From: Verrucomicrobiota bacterium
GTDB lineage: Bacteria; Verrucomicrobiota; Verrucomicrobiia; Limisphaerales; JADLHS01
Assembly: GCA_013140495.1 (NCBI GenBank)
Contig: JABFSR010000139.1
Span: 1 to 49,499, forward strand
DNA length: 49,499 bases
Reading direction: 5' to 3'
The notes beneath the pieces are model-generated. The model had not been told where the DNA came from and searched no databases. It saw only the letters and a program-made list of their open reading frames with translations. Within the stretch, counting starts at the first letter, position 1, and the number at the start of each line of letters is the position of its first letter. Positions 10,095 to 19,152 of the stretch are shown here, piece after piece. The position numbers and the translations under genes were made by a program.

Positions 10095-11387
10095 CTACTT
10101 GAGGCGAACTTCCGCCGACTTCCCGTGCGCCCCCAAGCCTTCCATCTCTGCGAACTTTTCCACCGCACCCAACGCTTTCTTGAGCGAGGCACGATTATAT
10201 TCCACCACACTCGTGCGGCGTTGGAATTGATCAACGGTCAGTCCCGGGAAAGACGCGCCTGCACCACCGGTCGGCAAGGTGTGACTCGGCCCGGCCACAT
10301 AGTCACCCAGCACCGTGGGAGAATAATTACCCAGAAAGATTGCACCCGCGGTCACAATACCGCGTCCAACCCCACTTGCGTCGCGAGTCATCACTTCGCA
10401 ATGTTCCGGCGCGAGCCGGTTCACAAGCGCGACGGCGTCTTCAAGCGACTTCACCTGAATCAGCCAACTGTTGTTATCCAAAGCACGCTTGATGAATTCA
10501 CGCCTCGCCAGCTTGGGAATCTGCTTCGCAACTTCCTTTTCGACGGCCTTGAGCAACTTAGATGAAGTCGTGACGAGCCACACGCGTTCGTGGCCTGAAC
10601 CGTGTTCGGCCTGTGCTAGCAGGTCGGCCGCAGCGAACCTGGGATTTGCGGTGTCGTCGGCAAGCACGAGCACCTCGCTCGGGCCGGGCAACAGATCAAT
10701 CGCCACGTGACCCACAAGAAATCGTTTTGCGGTTACGACGTAGGCATTGCCAGGACCGAACACCTTCTGCACCCGGCGAATAGTTTTTGTGCCATACGCC
10801 AATGCAGCAATCGCCTGTGCTCCACCTACGCGGTAAATCTCCGTCGCACCAGCCGCCCGTGCCGCGAACAACAACGCCGGATTGATTCCGCCATCACGAC
10901 CGCAAGGCGTGCAGACCACGATCTCCCTGCAACCTGCCACCTTGGCCAAAGTGATGGTCATCAGCGCAGTCGAAACCAGCGGCGCAGTTCCGCCGGGAAT
11001 GTAGATTCCAACACGCTGGAACGGATCAAACTTCTCGCCAACGTTCGCGCCGTGTGAATTCTTCATCCGCCAATCCTTCCGCAATGATTTCCTGGCAAAC
11101 GCAGCGATGTTGTTTCCCGCTTCCGTCACAGCGGCCCGCAAGGATTCATCAGCCTTAAGCGATGCGGCAAGAAGCTCCTCCCTGGTCACAGCAAGTTGAT
11201 CCGCGATCAGTTTTGCGCCGTCGAACCGTTCTGTCAGTTCAAGCACCGCATCATCACCACGCGCACGCACCTCATCCAAAATTGCCTGCGTTCGTTTCTC
11301 AACAACAGGATCGAACAAACTGGACGGTGCGGCGACTTCACGAAGTTTCGCGGCGAAGTCAGCATCGGTATGGCGAATCACTCTCAT
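10095..11387 (-). CDS. hisD: Histidinol dehydrogenase
   Basis: 430 residues, the usual length. It catalyses the last two steps of histidine synthesis, NAD-dependent oxidation of L-histidinol to L-histidine, in the cytoplasm. Zn ligands are in place: Q259 and H262 in AQAEHGSGHE, D362 in LGDYVAGPSH and H421 near the C-terminus. The catalytic Glu-His pair is E329-H330 in LAPEHCE. The NAD-binding segment PGGTAPLVST is at 131-140. The start is the ATG at 11387. No other his gene lies nearby, so the pathway is dispersed, as is common outside enterobacteria and firmicutes. Confidence 0.97.
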   Translation of the reverse strand: MRVIRHTDADFAAKLREVAAPSSLFDPVVEKRTQAILDEVRARGDDAVLELTERFDGAKLIADQLAVTREELLAASLKADESLRAAVTEAGNNIAAFARKSLRKDWRMKNSHGANVGEKFDPFQRVGIYIPGGTAPLVSTALMTITLAKVAGCREIVVCTPCGRDGGINPALLFAARAAGATEIYRVGGAQAIAALAYGTKTIRRVQKVFGPGNAYVVTAKRFLVGHVAIDLLPGPSEVLVLADDTANPRFAAADLLAQAEHGSGHERVWLVTTSSKLLKAVEKEVAKQIPKLARREFIKRALDNNSWLIQVKSLEDAVALVNRLAPEHCEVMTRDASGVGRGIVTAGAIFLGNYSPTVLGDYVAGPSHTLPTGGAGASFPGLTVDQFQRRTSVVEYNRASLKKALGAVEKFAEMEGLGAHGKSAEVRLK

Positions 11388-11465
11388 GCTTACAGGCTAG
11401 GGAAATTGTTTAATGAAGTCAAAGAGGCGACAGCGTTCATTGATTCGTGAGCTATATTTCTGGTC

Positions 11466-11500
11466 GTGATGATTTTCACGCAAAAGGCGTGAGAATCACG
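11466..11500. other. Imperfect hairpin in the divergent hisD/membrane-protein intergenic region
   Basis: GTGAT...TTTCACGC (11466-11481) can pair with GCGTGAGAATCAC (11487-11499) around an AAAAG loop, with a three-base bulge and one wobble pair. It sits between two divergent starts (11387 and 11626), where an operator or leader element would be expected. There is no U-tract, so it is not a standard terminator. Function unknown. Confidence 0.3.
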
Positions 11501-11625
11501 CATCCCGGGCGATCTGCAAAACGCGGACCCTCAATAATCCCCGGAATCCACGAAAAACTTCCGATGGCCTGTCCGATGCTTAAGTCAGTCAGACGCAAAA
11601 AACCAAACCCAATAGCGGAGGCTAT

Positions 11626-13290
11626 ATGAATGATGAAACCCGTCCCGCCGATGAATCGAGTGATCCCCTGCCCTTCGATCCCATGGTCGCGCCACCGGTA
11701 AATCCGCCGCGCACGAATCCAATTGCAGACTGGCTCAGAAAACTTCTCGTCTGCAACCCGTTCTTCCTCGCCAGCGCCGCCTTGCTGCTCTACGGCATGT
11801 ATCGCATCTCAATGGACGCTGTATTCCTGCCGACGGAAACCGGCCAGCTCGTTTTCAACTTCACTTCGATTCAAACATACGAACTGGCGCTCGTCATCAC
11901 TGCCGCCTTGCTGGCGCATCGCCGGATTTGGTACGACGCCACCTTGTTGGTGGTGTTGGAAAACCTTTTCATCCTCGTGCCGTTCATCCTCATCAGCCAC
12001 GCCGCGCTCATTGAACAAAGTGTCGTCCTGAAACTTTGTCTTTTCGCCGTGGCGGTTGCCATGATTCGAACCGAGGCATTGCGCAGACGCGTCAGAGAAC
12101 TCTGGCCCGCTCCGGGCCTCTTCAGCATCGGAGCACTTGTGCTGGCTGCGAACTGCGCGCTCCCGATCATCTACCGTCACCTGCACGAAACCAAATATGG
12201 AACCAAACTCGAAGAAGGCCCGGCCTACCATACGAACCTCTACGTGTGGCTGATTGGCCTGCCCTTGCTGTGCGCGCTTGCGATGCTCCTGCCCAAACCG
12301 CTCAATGACAATCATCCGCTTCGCCAACGCCGATGGTTTCCACAGGCACTGCTGGCTTTCTGGCTGCTCGGCACGGGCGCGCATCTTTATTGCCTTGGCT
12401 ACGTTTATGATTTCGACCTGAAACCTCACATGCTCGCGCCTTCACTTTGGGTGCTCGCGTGGATTGGCTATTTCAAACTGACAGATTTCGTGCCCGTGGC
12501 GATGCAATGCAAAATATGGCGTAACGTCGCCCTGCTCTTTCCGCTCCCGATGGCGTTCATCTCCGCTGATGCCGGCGGGAGCTACGTTTTCGTGGTGTTG
12601 ACATTGCTGAACGTCGTGGCATTCGCACGTATCGCGTTCGACGAACGAGAAAACAAACTCGCGTTGCAGCTCGCAATGGTTTCGTTCGCTGCGCTGATTG
12701 CTGGAATTCCAGTGGAGTGGTTGATGCCATACTTTGCTGGATTCGATCGCGCGAGACTGATCGGCATGTCAGCCATGGTCTATGTGCTGATCGCCACCGC
12801 CATGTCACGCAATCCAAAGCTCGGTTTACTGGGTGCGTTTGCGGCAGCAGTGGGCGGCGCAATGCTGAAACCTGAAGCGGACACGTTTGATTGGGCGGCT
12901 CAAAGCGGAATGGTGTTCTTCCTCATCCACAGCTTGCGATGGCAGGACAACGAACATGAGGGCGTCGCCTTGGTCCGATGGACTGTCGCCTTGGCCTGGT
13001 TTGCACAAACCATCTTCTGGGTGCGTGACGGCGCGGAATTTCTGCACCCACTTTTCATGGGCGCAAGCGTCCTCGTCTTCTGGGGCGTGCACTGGTTTAT
13101 CAAACAAAGCCGGGCGACCATTGCGATACCGCTTGCTGCGTTGCTGGTCATGCTCGCCAGCCCGGTGAATCTGGCCTTTGGGAAATTATCCACGACACCA
13201 GCAGGCGTGCTGGCAATTGCGGGAAGCTTCGTGTTGTTTGCTGCGGGAACGATTGCCGCACTCACACGTCATCGCTGGCATCGGAACTGA
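11626..13290 (+). CDS. Hypothetical polytopic membrane protein
   Basis: 554 residues. A polar, Pro-rich cytoplasmic N-terminus of about 40 residues is followed by roughly 12-14 hydrophobic helices spread over the rest of the chain, with short charged loops. A GGAGG at 11617-11621 precedes the ATG by four bases. I recognise no transporter signature or catalytic motif. It could be a Verrucomicrobia-specific integral membrane protein, and the protein alone suggests no substrate. It is transcribed divergently from hisD, with the small DUF4190-like gene on the opposite strand downstream. Confidence 0.8.
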   Translation: MNDETRPADESSDPLPFDPMVAPPVNPPRTNPIADWLRKLLVCNPFFLASAALLLYGMYRISMDAVFLPTETGQLVFNFTSIQTYELALVITAALLAHRRIWYDATLLVVLENLFILVPFILISHAALIEQSVVLKLCLFAVAVAMIRTEALRRRVRELWPAPGLFSIGALVLAANCALPIIYRHLHETKYGTKLEEGPAYHTNLYVWLIGLPLLCALAMLLPKPLNDNHPLRQRRWFPQALLAFWLLGTGAHLYCLGYVYDFDLKPHMLAPSLWVLAWIGYFKLTDFVPVAMQCKIWRNVALLFPLPMAFISADAGGSYVFVVLTLLNVVAFARIAFDERENKLALQLAMVSFAALIAGIPVEWLMPYFAGFDRARLIGMSAMVYVLIATAMSRNPKLGLLGAFAAAVGGAMLKPEADTFDWAAQSGMVFFLIHSLRWQDNEHEGVALVRWTVALAWFAQTIFWVRDGAEFLHPLFMGASVLVFWGVHWFIKQSRATIAIPLAALLVMLASPVNLAFGKLSTTPAGVLAIAGSFVLFAAGTIAALTRHRWHRN

Positions 13291-13503
13291 CAACCACCAA
13301 ACGCTGGCACAATTACGTGCGTGATCTCAACGGCACTCGGCTCGTCGAAAACAAGCTGCTCCGACAAGCCCGTTACTTGATCTGAGGCGACAGGCAAGAT
13401 TGAGAGCCATCAAACCAGAACGAACCGTGTTTCATTGCTTGCGCGAGTTCTGCCCTGCCGCAAACGGCGGTTCAAGACAATTGACCCAGGGCGCGCAAGT
13501 ATT

Positions 13504-13776
13504 TTACCGGTGGGTTGCAGCACCAATAGCTCCAAGCCCGAAAATCGCGAAGATCGCAATCATCGCAAGCACGCTGAGAATCATGAGAATCGTGGCAATC
13601 ATGCCGCAGATTTTCCCGGCGTTGGTGGTGCTGCGCCCGCTCGGATCCATGGCGCCAGAATCCATTTCTTTGAGGTCAGCATTGCCCATGATCCATGCGG
13701 CAATGCCGCGTGGGCCACAGATGACCAAACCAAGGATTCCGAGTACGAGTATCAACGTGCCGCGATGTGGTTTCAT
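13504..13776 (-). CDS. Small DUF4190-like membrane protein
   Basis: 90 residues with two hydrophobic helices. The first (GTLILVLGILGLVICG) is followed by a small-residue turn and the short polar stretch NADLKEMDSGAMDPSGRS. The second (AGKICGMIATILMILSVL) follows. This helix, polar loop with MD.G..D.SGR.TT.AG, helix pattern is what DUF4190 proteins show. Function is unknown. The start at 13776 is divergent from sucC, 66 bp away. Confidence 0.75.
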   Translation of the reverse strand: MKPHRGTLILVLGILGLVICGPRGIAAWIMGNADLKEMDSGAMDPSGRSTTNAGKICGMIATILMILSVLAMIAIFAIFGLGAIGAATHR

Positions 13777-13842
13777 AGTAGATAGGGTTAAGGATTGATT
13801 TCTTGTAAGAACATCCGTTCAATTCAGCAAGATTTTTCTGAC

Positions 13843-15048
13843 ATGAACATTCACGAATACCAGGCCAAACAACTTCTCGCTCAATACGGCGTCGCGGTTC
13901 CCCCCGGCGATGTCTGCTCCACTCCCGATCAAGCCCGCGCCGTTGCGGAAAAACTTTTTGCCGAAGGCAACAAACTCGTGGTGGTGAAATCCCAGATTCA
14001 CGCGGGCGGTCGCGGCAAGGGAACTTTCAAGAGCGGTTTCCAAGGCGGCGTGAAACTGTGCAAGAACGCGGAGGACGTTTTCGAGAAGGCCAAGGCCATG
14101 CTCGGCCAGACGCTCGTAACCAAGCAGACCGGCCCGGAAGGTCGCGTCGTGGGCAAGTTGCTCGTGACTGCGGGGCAGGACATCAAGAAGGAGTTTTATC
14201 TCGCCGTGCTGCTGGATCGCGCCACGTCGCGACCACTCATCATGGCCAGCACCGAAGGCGGCATGGACATCGAAGAAGTCGCCGAGAAACATCCCGAGAA
14301 GATCATCAAGGAACAGATTGATCCCGCCGTCGGCATCATGCCGTATCAGGCTCGCAAGATTGCTTCCGCGCTCGGGCTGAAGGGCGATGCGTTCAACAGC
14401 GGCGTTAAGTTGCTCATGGGCGTTTACAAGACCTGGTGGGAATGTGACGCCTCAATGGTGGAGATCAATCCGCTGTGCATCATCGTCGGCGCCGACGGTA
14501 AGGAAACCCTTTCCGCCGTGGACGCCAAGATCGGTCTTGATGACAACGCGCTTTATCGTCACAAGAACATTCAGGAAATGCGCGACCTCGCCGAGGAAGC
14601 GCCGTTGGAAATCGAGGCGAGCAAGTTCAATCTGAACTACATCAAACTCGATGGCAGCATCGCCTGTCTCGTGAACGGCGCGGGTCTCGCGATGGCGACG
14701 ATGGACATCATCCAGCATTTCGGCGCGATGCCCGCGAACTTCTTGGACGTGGGCGGCGGAGCGAGCAAGGAGCAGGTGACGGCGGCGTTCAAGATCATTT
14801 TGCAGGACCCGAACGTGAAAGGCATTCTCGTCAACATTTTCGGCGGCATCATGGATTGCAACGTCATCGCCACGGGCATCGTCGCGGCGGTAAAGGAAAC
14901 GCATCTTAACCTTCCGCTCGTCGTCCGCCTCGAAGGCAACAACGTCATCGCGGGCAAAAAGACGCTGGCGGAATCCGGTCTGACGCTCATCACGGGCGAT
15001 ACGATGGCGGACGCCGCACAGAAGGTTGTCAAAGCTGTGGGCAAGTAA
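13843..15048 (+). CDS. sucC: Succinyl-CoA ligase (ADP-forming) beta subunit
   Basis: 401 residues from the ATG at 13843, which gives the canonical family N-terminus [17 protein letters not shown]; the frame is open further upstream but lacks family sequence. The N-terminal half is an ATP-grasp domain ([17 protein letters not shown], later METAL-site-like EINPLC). The C-terminal half is the CoA-ligase flavodoxin-like domain ([24 protein letters not shown]). It forms the heteromeric TCA-cycle enzyme with SucD, converting succinyl-CoA, ADP and Pi to succinate, CoA and ATP. Unusually, three small genes separate it from sucD. Confidence 0.97.
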   Translation: MNIHEYQAKQLLAQYGVAVPPGDVCSTPDQARAVAEKLFAEGNKLVVVKSQIHAGGRGKGTFKSGFQGGVKLCKNAEDVFEKAKAMLGQTLVTKQTGPEGRVVGKLLVTAGQDIKKEFYLAVLLDRATSRPLIMASTEGGMDIEEVAEKHPEKIIKEQIDPAVGIMPYQARKIASALGLKGDAFNSGVKLLMGVYKTWWECDASMVEINPLCIIVGADGKETLSAVDAKIGLDDNALYRHKNIQEMRDLAEEAPLEIEASKFNLNYIKLDGSIACLVNGAGLAMATMDIIQHFGAMPANFLDVGGGASKEQVTAAFKIILQDPNVKGILVNIFGGIMDCNVIATGIVAAVKETHLNLPLVVRLEGNNVIAGKKTLAESGLTLITGDTMADAAQKVVKAVGK

Positions 15049-15051
15049 CCG

Positions 15052-15351
15052 ATGGAGCGAGGGAACAAGGGCGCGATGCTTCGGGACGACGAAAAGTCGG
15101 GAAAAGAAAAGCCGCAGGGAAACGGCTTGGAGTCTTATCGTCACCTGATCGAATTGCAGAAACAGATGATCGAACTGTCACAACATCACGAACAGTCGAG
15201 ACGGGAGTGCGAAGCACTCCGTGATGCCGTCGCTCGCGAATTGGCGGAACAGTTTCGTGAACGGCAAAGCGTGGGCCGCCGCCTCCGCACCTCTGCCATC
15301 AAGCTGCTCAAGCAGTCGCCCGGCGCGCTGGCAAGACAACTTTTTTCCTGA
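15052..15351 (+). CDS. Small coiled-coil hypothetical protein
   Basis: 99 residues, starting three bases after the sucC stop, so very probably co-translated. It is strongly charged, with a predicted helix/coiled coil from about residue 27 to 85 (SYRHLIELQKQMIELSQHHE, RRECEALRDAVARELAEQ). The C-terminus is basic. There is no signal peptide or recognised domain. Its place inside the sucC-sucD operon suggests co-expression with the TCA enzyme. A structural or regulatory role is possible, but nothing in the sequence proves it. Confidence 0.65.
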   Translation: MERGNKGAMLRDDEKSGKEKPQGNGLESYRHLIELQKQMIELSQHHEQSRRECEALRDAVARELAEQFRERQSVGRRLRTSAIKLLKQSPGALARQLFS

Positions 15352-15352
15352 T

Positions 15353-15724
15353 ATGAAAATCACCGAAATCGCATACAGTTGCTATCCTGTAACCGACATG
15401 GCCCGGGCGCGAAAGTTTTACGAAGGCGTGCTGGGCTTGAAACCCACCATGATCGTCGGCGAACCCGGCGGCATGCAATGGACGGAATACGACATCGCCA
15501 ACGGCACACTGTCCCTTGGTGCGGGCGCGCCGGATTGGAAACCGACCGCAACCGGCTGCTCCGTCGGTCTGGAGATGGAAGATTTTGACGCAGCCATCGC
15601 CGAGTTGAAGGCAAAGGGTGTGAAGTTCAAGATGGAACCGTTCCCCACGCCCGTCTGCAAGATGGCTTTCATTTACGACACCGAGGGGAATTTGATCTGC
15701 ATCCACAAACGTCACGCGAAGTAA
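15353..15724 (+). CDS. VOC-family (glyoxalase/bleomycin-resistance-like) protein
   Basis: 123 residues from the ATG at 15353, one base after the previous stop. Single vicinal-oxygen-chelate unit: the first beta-alpha-beta-beta-beta motif is YSCYPVTDMARARKFYEGVLG, and the second ends in KMAFIYDTEGNLICIHKR. The typical second-half metal residue is replaceable in this superfamily, so catalytic activity cannot be inferred. It is probably a dimer in the cytoplasm. It lies between sucC and sucD. Possible roles include a CoA-thioester epimerase-like or dioxygenase-like activity, but the substrate is unknown. Confidence 0.88.
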   Translation: MKITEIAYSCYPVTDMARARKFYEGVLGLKPTMIVGEPGGMQWTEYDIANGTLSLGAGAPDWKPTATGCSVGLEMEDFDAAIAELKAKGVKFKMEPFPTPVCKMAFIYDTEGNLICIHKRHAK

Positions 15725-15727
15725 ATC

Positions 15728-15979
15728 ATGTCCTACGAATTCCCAATCAAGCCAAGCCGCGAATATGTTTGTCCGCCCGATGCCGGACCGGCATGGCGAT
15801 CAGCGTATGAGGCGGGATTTGATATGGCGGCGTTGGAAGACAATTTGAAGCTTACTCCTGAAGAGCGTTTGCAGAAACACGAACGACAATTAGCTGAACA
15901 TTTTAAGCGCGAAGAGTTCCTCGAAACCTTCAAGCGCGGCTGGAATTTTATTCAATTACATCATGGCAATACTCGTTAA
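15728..15979 (+). CDS. Small hypothetical protein overlapping the sucD start
   Basis: 83 residues, beginning three bases after the VOC stop and overlapping sucD by 17 bases, so translation is probably coupled to sucD. It is acidic and helical ([32 protein letters not shown]), with Trp and His near the end. No family is recognised. The order sucC, coiled-coil gene, VOC gene, this gene, sucD is compact enough to act as one operon. Confidence 0.65.
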   Translation: MSYEFPIKPSREYVCPPDAGPAWRSAYEAGFDMAALEDNLKLTPEERLQKHERQLAEHFKREEFLETFKRGWNFIQLHHGNTR

Positions 15980-16862
15980 ACCCAACACCAAAGTTCTCGT
16001 TCAAGGCATCACCGGCAGCTTCGGCGCGCGACATGCCCAACTCTCCATTGATTACGGCACCGCCGTCGTCGCTGGCGTCACGCCCGGCAAAGGCGGCCAG
16101 TTCTTCGAGCACGGCGGCAAGAAGGTGCCCATCTTCGACACCGTGGCCGAAGCCGTGAAGCAGACCGGCGCGACCGCCAGCGCGGTGTTTGTGCCGCCTG
16201 CGTTTTGCGCCGACGCCATTCTTGAGGGCGCGGACGCCGGGCTCGATCTCGTTGTCGCCATCACCGAAGGAATTCCCGTCAACGACATGGTGAAAGTAAA
16301 GCGCGCCATGGAAGGCAAACGCACGCGGCTCATCGGCCCGAATTGCCCCGGCATCGTCACGCCCGGTGAAGGCAAGGATTCCCACGGCGGTTGCCGCATC
16401 GGCATTGCGCCCGGTTACATTCACAAAAAAGGCAATATCGGCGTCGTCTCGCGCAGCGGCACGTTGACTTACGAAGCGGTGTGGCAACTCACATCGCGCG
16501 GTGTAGGCCAGTCCACCTGCGTCGGCATCGGTGGCGATCCGGTGAACGGTACGTCGCACCTCGACGTCATCAAGCTTTTCAACGACGACCCGGAAACCAC
16601 CGGCATCATCATGATCGGCGAAATCGGCGGCAGTGCCGAAGAAGAAGCCGCCGAATGGATCGCCAAGAATTGCAAGAAGCCGGTCGCCGGCTTCATCGCC
16701 GGGACGACGGCCCCGCCCGGACGCCGCATGGGCCACGCAGGCGCGATTGTCAGCGGTGGCAAAGGGACGGCGGAAGCGAAGATCGCCGCGTTCAAAGCCG
16801 CCGGCATCGGTGTGGCCGTGACGCCGAGCGACATGGCGGATACGCTGTTGAAGATGATGTGA
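15963..16862 (+). CDS. sucD: Succinyl-CoA ligase alpha subunit
   Basis: 299 residues. The N-terminal CoA-binding Rossmann domain has [17 protein letters not shown] at residues 10-26. The phosphorylated histidine is H258 in [13 protein letters not shown], and the C-terminal ligase domain ends normally ([16 protein letters not shown]). It works with SucC in the TCA cycle. The start at 15963 overlaps the preceding small gene. A palindromic repeat lies just downstream at 16869-16966. Confidence 0.97.
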   Translation: MAILVKPNTKVLVQGITGSFGARHAQLSIDYGTAVVAGVTPGKGGQFFEHGGKKVPIFDTVAEAVKQTGATASAVFVPPAFCADAILEGADAGLDLVVAITEGIPVNDMVKVKRAMEGKRTRLIGPNCPGIVTPGEGKDSHGGCRIGIAPGYIHKKGNIGVVSRSGTLTYEAVWQLTSRGVGQSTCVGIGGDPVNGTSHLDVIKLFNDDPETTGIIMIGEIGGSAEEEAAEWIAKNCKKPVAGFIAGTTAPPGRRMGHAGAIVSGGKGTAEAKIAAFKAAGIGVAVTPSDMADTLLKMM

Positions 16863-16868
16863 GCGGAA

Positions 16869-16966
16869 GGTGTCAGGTGCGAGGTGTCAGGCGTCAGGTT
16901 TCAAATGCTTCGTGTGTTCGACAATTATTTTTCCACCTGACACCTGACACTCCGCACCTGACAACC
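16869..16966. repeat. Imperfect inverted repeat built from TGTCAGGTG units
   Basis: The left arm 16869-16891 (GGTGTCAGGTGCGAGGTGTC...) pairs imperfectly with the right arm 16943-16966 (CCTGACACTCCGCACCTGAC...). Both arms repeat the unit TGTCAGG/CCTGACA, and the loop is about 50 bases. It fills the gap between sucD and the YggT-like gene. It could act as a REP-like element or a transcript-stabilising hairpin; there is no downstream T-run, so a simple terminator is unlikely. Confidence 0.6.
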
Positions 16967-16973
16967 ATTTCAA

Positions 16974-17858
16974 ATGTTCCTGATCAACCTCATCCATTTC
17001 ATCCTCGACCTGGCAGCTCTGGCGCTCTGGATCAACTGGCGGACGTATCCTCAGAACACGCAGAGGCTGGCGCCGCCGGCGACACTGGTCGGCACTTTGC
17101 GTCGCGCAGATCCGCCTTTGGCTCGGCGCTGGCACTACCTCGCCGGACTTGGCACTTTGCTGGTTGCGCGCGTATTTCTCTGCCGTTTCATCGCCAGTGC
17201 TGTGTTCTGGACCGGTATCCTCAATGCAGGCGTGGTGTCAGTGGTCTTCCGGGTGGAAGACCTGTCCCAGATGTTCCTTTATTCGTTATTGAGCTTCGGG
17301 GTGGTGCTTTGGATTTTTCACCTGTGGATGTTGCTGCTCTCGTTGGTCAACCCAGGCGTGCCGGAGGCCGCACCGTTCCAACATTTCGCACGGCAACATC
17401 TGGGTGCGGTGAACAACTGGCCCGTGTTTCTGAAATTGATTCTGCCGCTCGTGGGCTCAACGTTGCTCTGGTGGCTGATAAGCTGGCCGCTGACGCACTG
17501 GGGGTTTCTACCGACGCGGTTCACTGCAATGCATCGTCTCGAACAAGCGCTGGTTATCGGCATCGCGAGTTATTTCGTCTGGAAATATCTGATCGCCGCA
17601 GTGCTGCTGCTCCACCTCGTCAACAGTTATGTCTATTTCGGCAACCACGGTTTCTGGCATTACGTGAACGGGGTGGCGCGCCTGTTGTTGCGTCCGATGG
17701 CGAAAATACCGATGCGCGTTGGGAAGGTGGATTTCGCGCCCGTGGTGGCGTTGGTGCTTGTTTTGTTTCTCTCACACGTCGCCGTGGACGGCCTGCCGCT
17801 CTCAAAAAACTACAAAATTCCCGGGCTGGTGGATCTTTACGCGCGACTGCCGTTTTGA
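16974..17858 (+). CDS. YggT-like integral membrane protein
   Basis: 294 residues with about seven hydrophobic segments. The C-terminal quarter (LLLRPMAKIPMRVGKVDFAP followed by a long hydrophobic helix) resembles the YggT signature, in which a polar segment ending in G-x-D-x-x-P precedes a membrane helix. The N-terminal half may hold a degenerate second copy. YggT proteins are inner-membrane proteins linked to osmotic or K+ phenotypes and sometimes to cell division; the role here is unknown. It ends 6 bp before the convergent kinase gene. The family call is tentative. Confidence 0.65.
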   Translation: MFLINLIHFILDLAALALWINWRTYPQNTQRLAPPATLVGTLRRADPPLARRWHYLAGLGTLLVARVFLCRFIASAVFWTGILNAGVVSVVFRVEDLSQMFLYSLLSFGVVLWIFHLWMLLLSLVNPGVPEAAPFQHFARQHLGAVNNWPVFLKLILPLVGSTLLWWLISWPLTHWGFLPTRFTAMHRLEQALVIGIASYFVWKYLIAAVLLLHLVNSYVYFGNHGFWHYVNGVARLLLRPMAKIPMRVGKVDFAPVVALVLVLFLSHVAVDGLPLSKNYKIPGLVDLYARLPF

Positions 17859-17864
17859 GCGGTT

Positions 17865-18971
17865 TCAGGCTGCCCGCTTTTTCGGGAGACGAATGCTGAC
17901 GCGACTGCCCCGCCCCGGCTCACTTTGAATCTCCAGCTTGCCGCCATGCAATTCCGTCAAGCGCTTCACGATACTCAGGCCGAGACCCATGCCCTGTTGC
18001 TCGTTGCGCTTCCGATCGAACTGCATATAGGCGCCGATTTCGCGCATTTTCTCGGTGGAAAAACCTGCCCCGGCATCTCCCACCGTGAGCGTCACCATAT
18101 CGGAGTCTTCCTGGAGATCAACCGTCACCGCAGTTCCACTCTTGGAAAACTTGAACGCGTTCTGTGTGATCTCGGCCACAATTTTTTTTAGGTAGTCCTC
18201 GTACATCGGGACTGCACACGATGCAAGATTCAGAACGAGGTCGCCGGCGCGTCGTGCGTCGCTGGCCTCAATCCGCGTTGCCCGTTCAATGACAGCAGCG
18301 GCGGCGCGGGCCTCGGTTTGTTTGGCTTGCAGCGTCACGGCGTAGGAGTTGTCCGCAGCCATGATTTCAAGCTGTGAATTGATGACAAAATTCTCCACAA
18401 GCCGCTCCAACCGCCGCCCGGACTCGTAAATCGTCTGCCCCATCTCCGCGATTTCCTCGGGCTGCAGCGAACCCGGGTCCGCAGCGAGAATTTGTCCGAA
18501 CGCGAGGATGCCATTCAACGGCGTCTTGAATTCATGCGGCAGCGCAAGGCTGATGCTGTCGCGCAGGGCATCGAGTTTGCCCCGGATCGTGTTTTGAACT
18601 TCTTCAGCCTTCTTGATCCGGGTGTCCACCGCGGCATAGAGGCGTTCCAGAGTGAACGGCTTTGGAAGATAATCATCCGCGCCAAGTTCCATGCCCTGCC
18701 TCATGCCATCGGGTCCTGCCAGACCGGTCATCAGGATGAAAGGGATGTGACGCGTGTTGGGTTTGCTTTGCAGTGCGGACAACGTGGCGTAGCCGTCCAT
18801 CTTGTCCATGTTGACGTCGCACAAAATCAAATCGGGAATATCTCGCGCTGCGGCTTCGACTCCCACGGCCCCGTTCGCCGCCTCGATCACTTTATAGCCA
18901 CGCTGGCTCAGAGCCATGTGAACCATCTCGCGCAACCATACTTCGTCATCTATGACCAGGATTCTTTTCAT
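17865..18971 (-). CDS. Cytoplasmic receiver-histidine kinase (REC-HisKA-HATPase)
   Basis: 368 residues. An N-terminal receiver domain carries the phospho-acceptor D52 (LILCDVNMDKMDG) and K104 in LPKPF. A short linker leads to a HisKA region with the phospho-histidine H146 in SLALPHEFKTPLNGIL. The ATPase domain has the N box with N271 in EITQNAFKFSKSG, the G1 box at D299-G301 in VGDAGAGFS, and the G2 box GMGLGLSIV at 327-335. No membrane segment or sensor domain is visible, so it should receive its signal through phosphotransfer to REC or protein contacts. No cognate output regulator lies next to it. It is downstream of citrate synthase on the same strand, with 181 bp between them. Confidence 0.93.
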   Translation of the reverse strand: MKRILVIDDEVWLREMVHMALSQRGYKVIEAANGAVGVEAAARDIPDLILCDVNMDKMDGYATLSALQSKPNTRHIPFILMTGLAGPDGMRQGMELGADDYLPKPFTLERLYAAVDTRIKKAEEVQNTIRGKLDALRDSISLALPHEFKTPLNGILAFGQILAADPGSLQPEEIAEMGQTIYESGRRLERLVENFVINSQLEIMAADNSYAVTLQAKQTEARAAAAVIERATRIEASDARRAGDLVLNLASCAVPMYEDYLKKIVAEITQNAFKFSKSGTAVTVDLQEDSDMVTLTVGDAGAGFSTEKMREIGAYMQFDRKRNEQQGMGLGLSIVKRLTELHGGKLEIQSEPGRGSRVSIRLPKKRAA

Positions 18972-19152
18972 TCAGCGGGCAAAAAGGTCGCCTCGGCATT
19001 CCCTTGCAGCGGCAATCCTCCACCGATAAGCGGACGCCATGCCAAAACTGGGTTTGTCGGAGTTCCACAACGTCTCCAACAGGAAGCAGCTATGCCACCG
19101 CCCGGCCAAAGCGCCAGTTATAGGCTTGTTCAATTCAAATACCATCCGCCGG

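Noticed and set aside
16391..17899. 502-codon open frame on the + strand
   Set aside because: It overlaps sucD and the YggT-like gene in another frame, is Arg/Pro-rich and has no domain.
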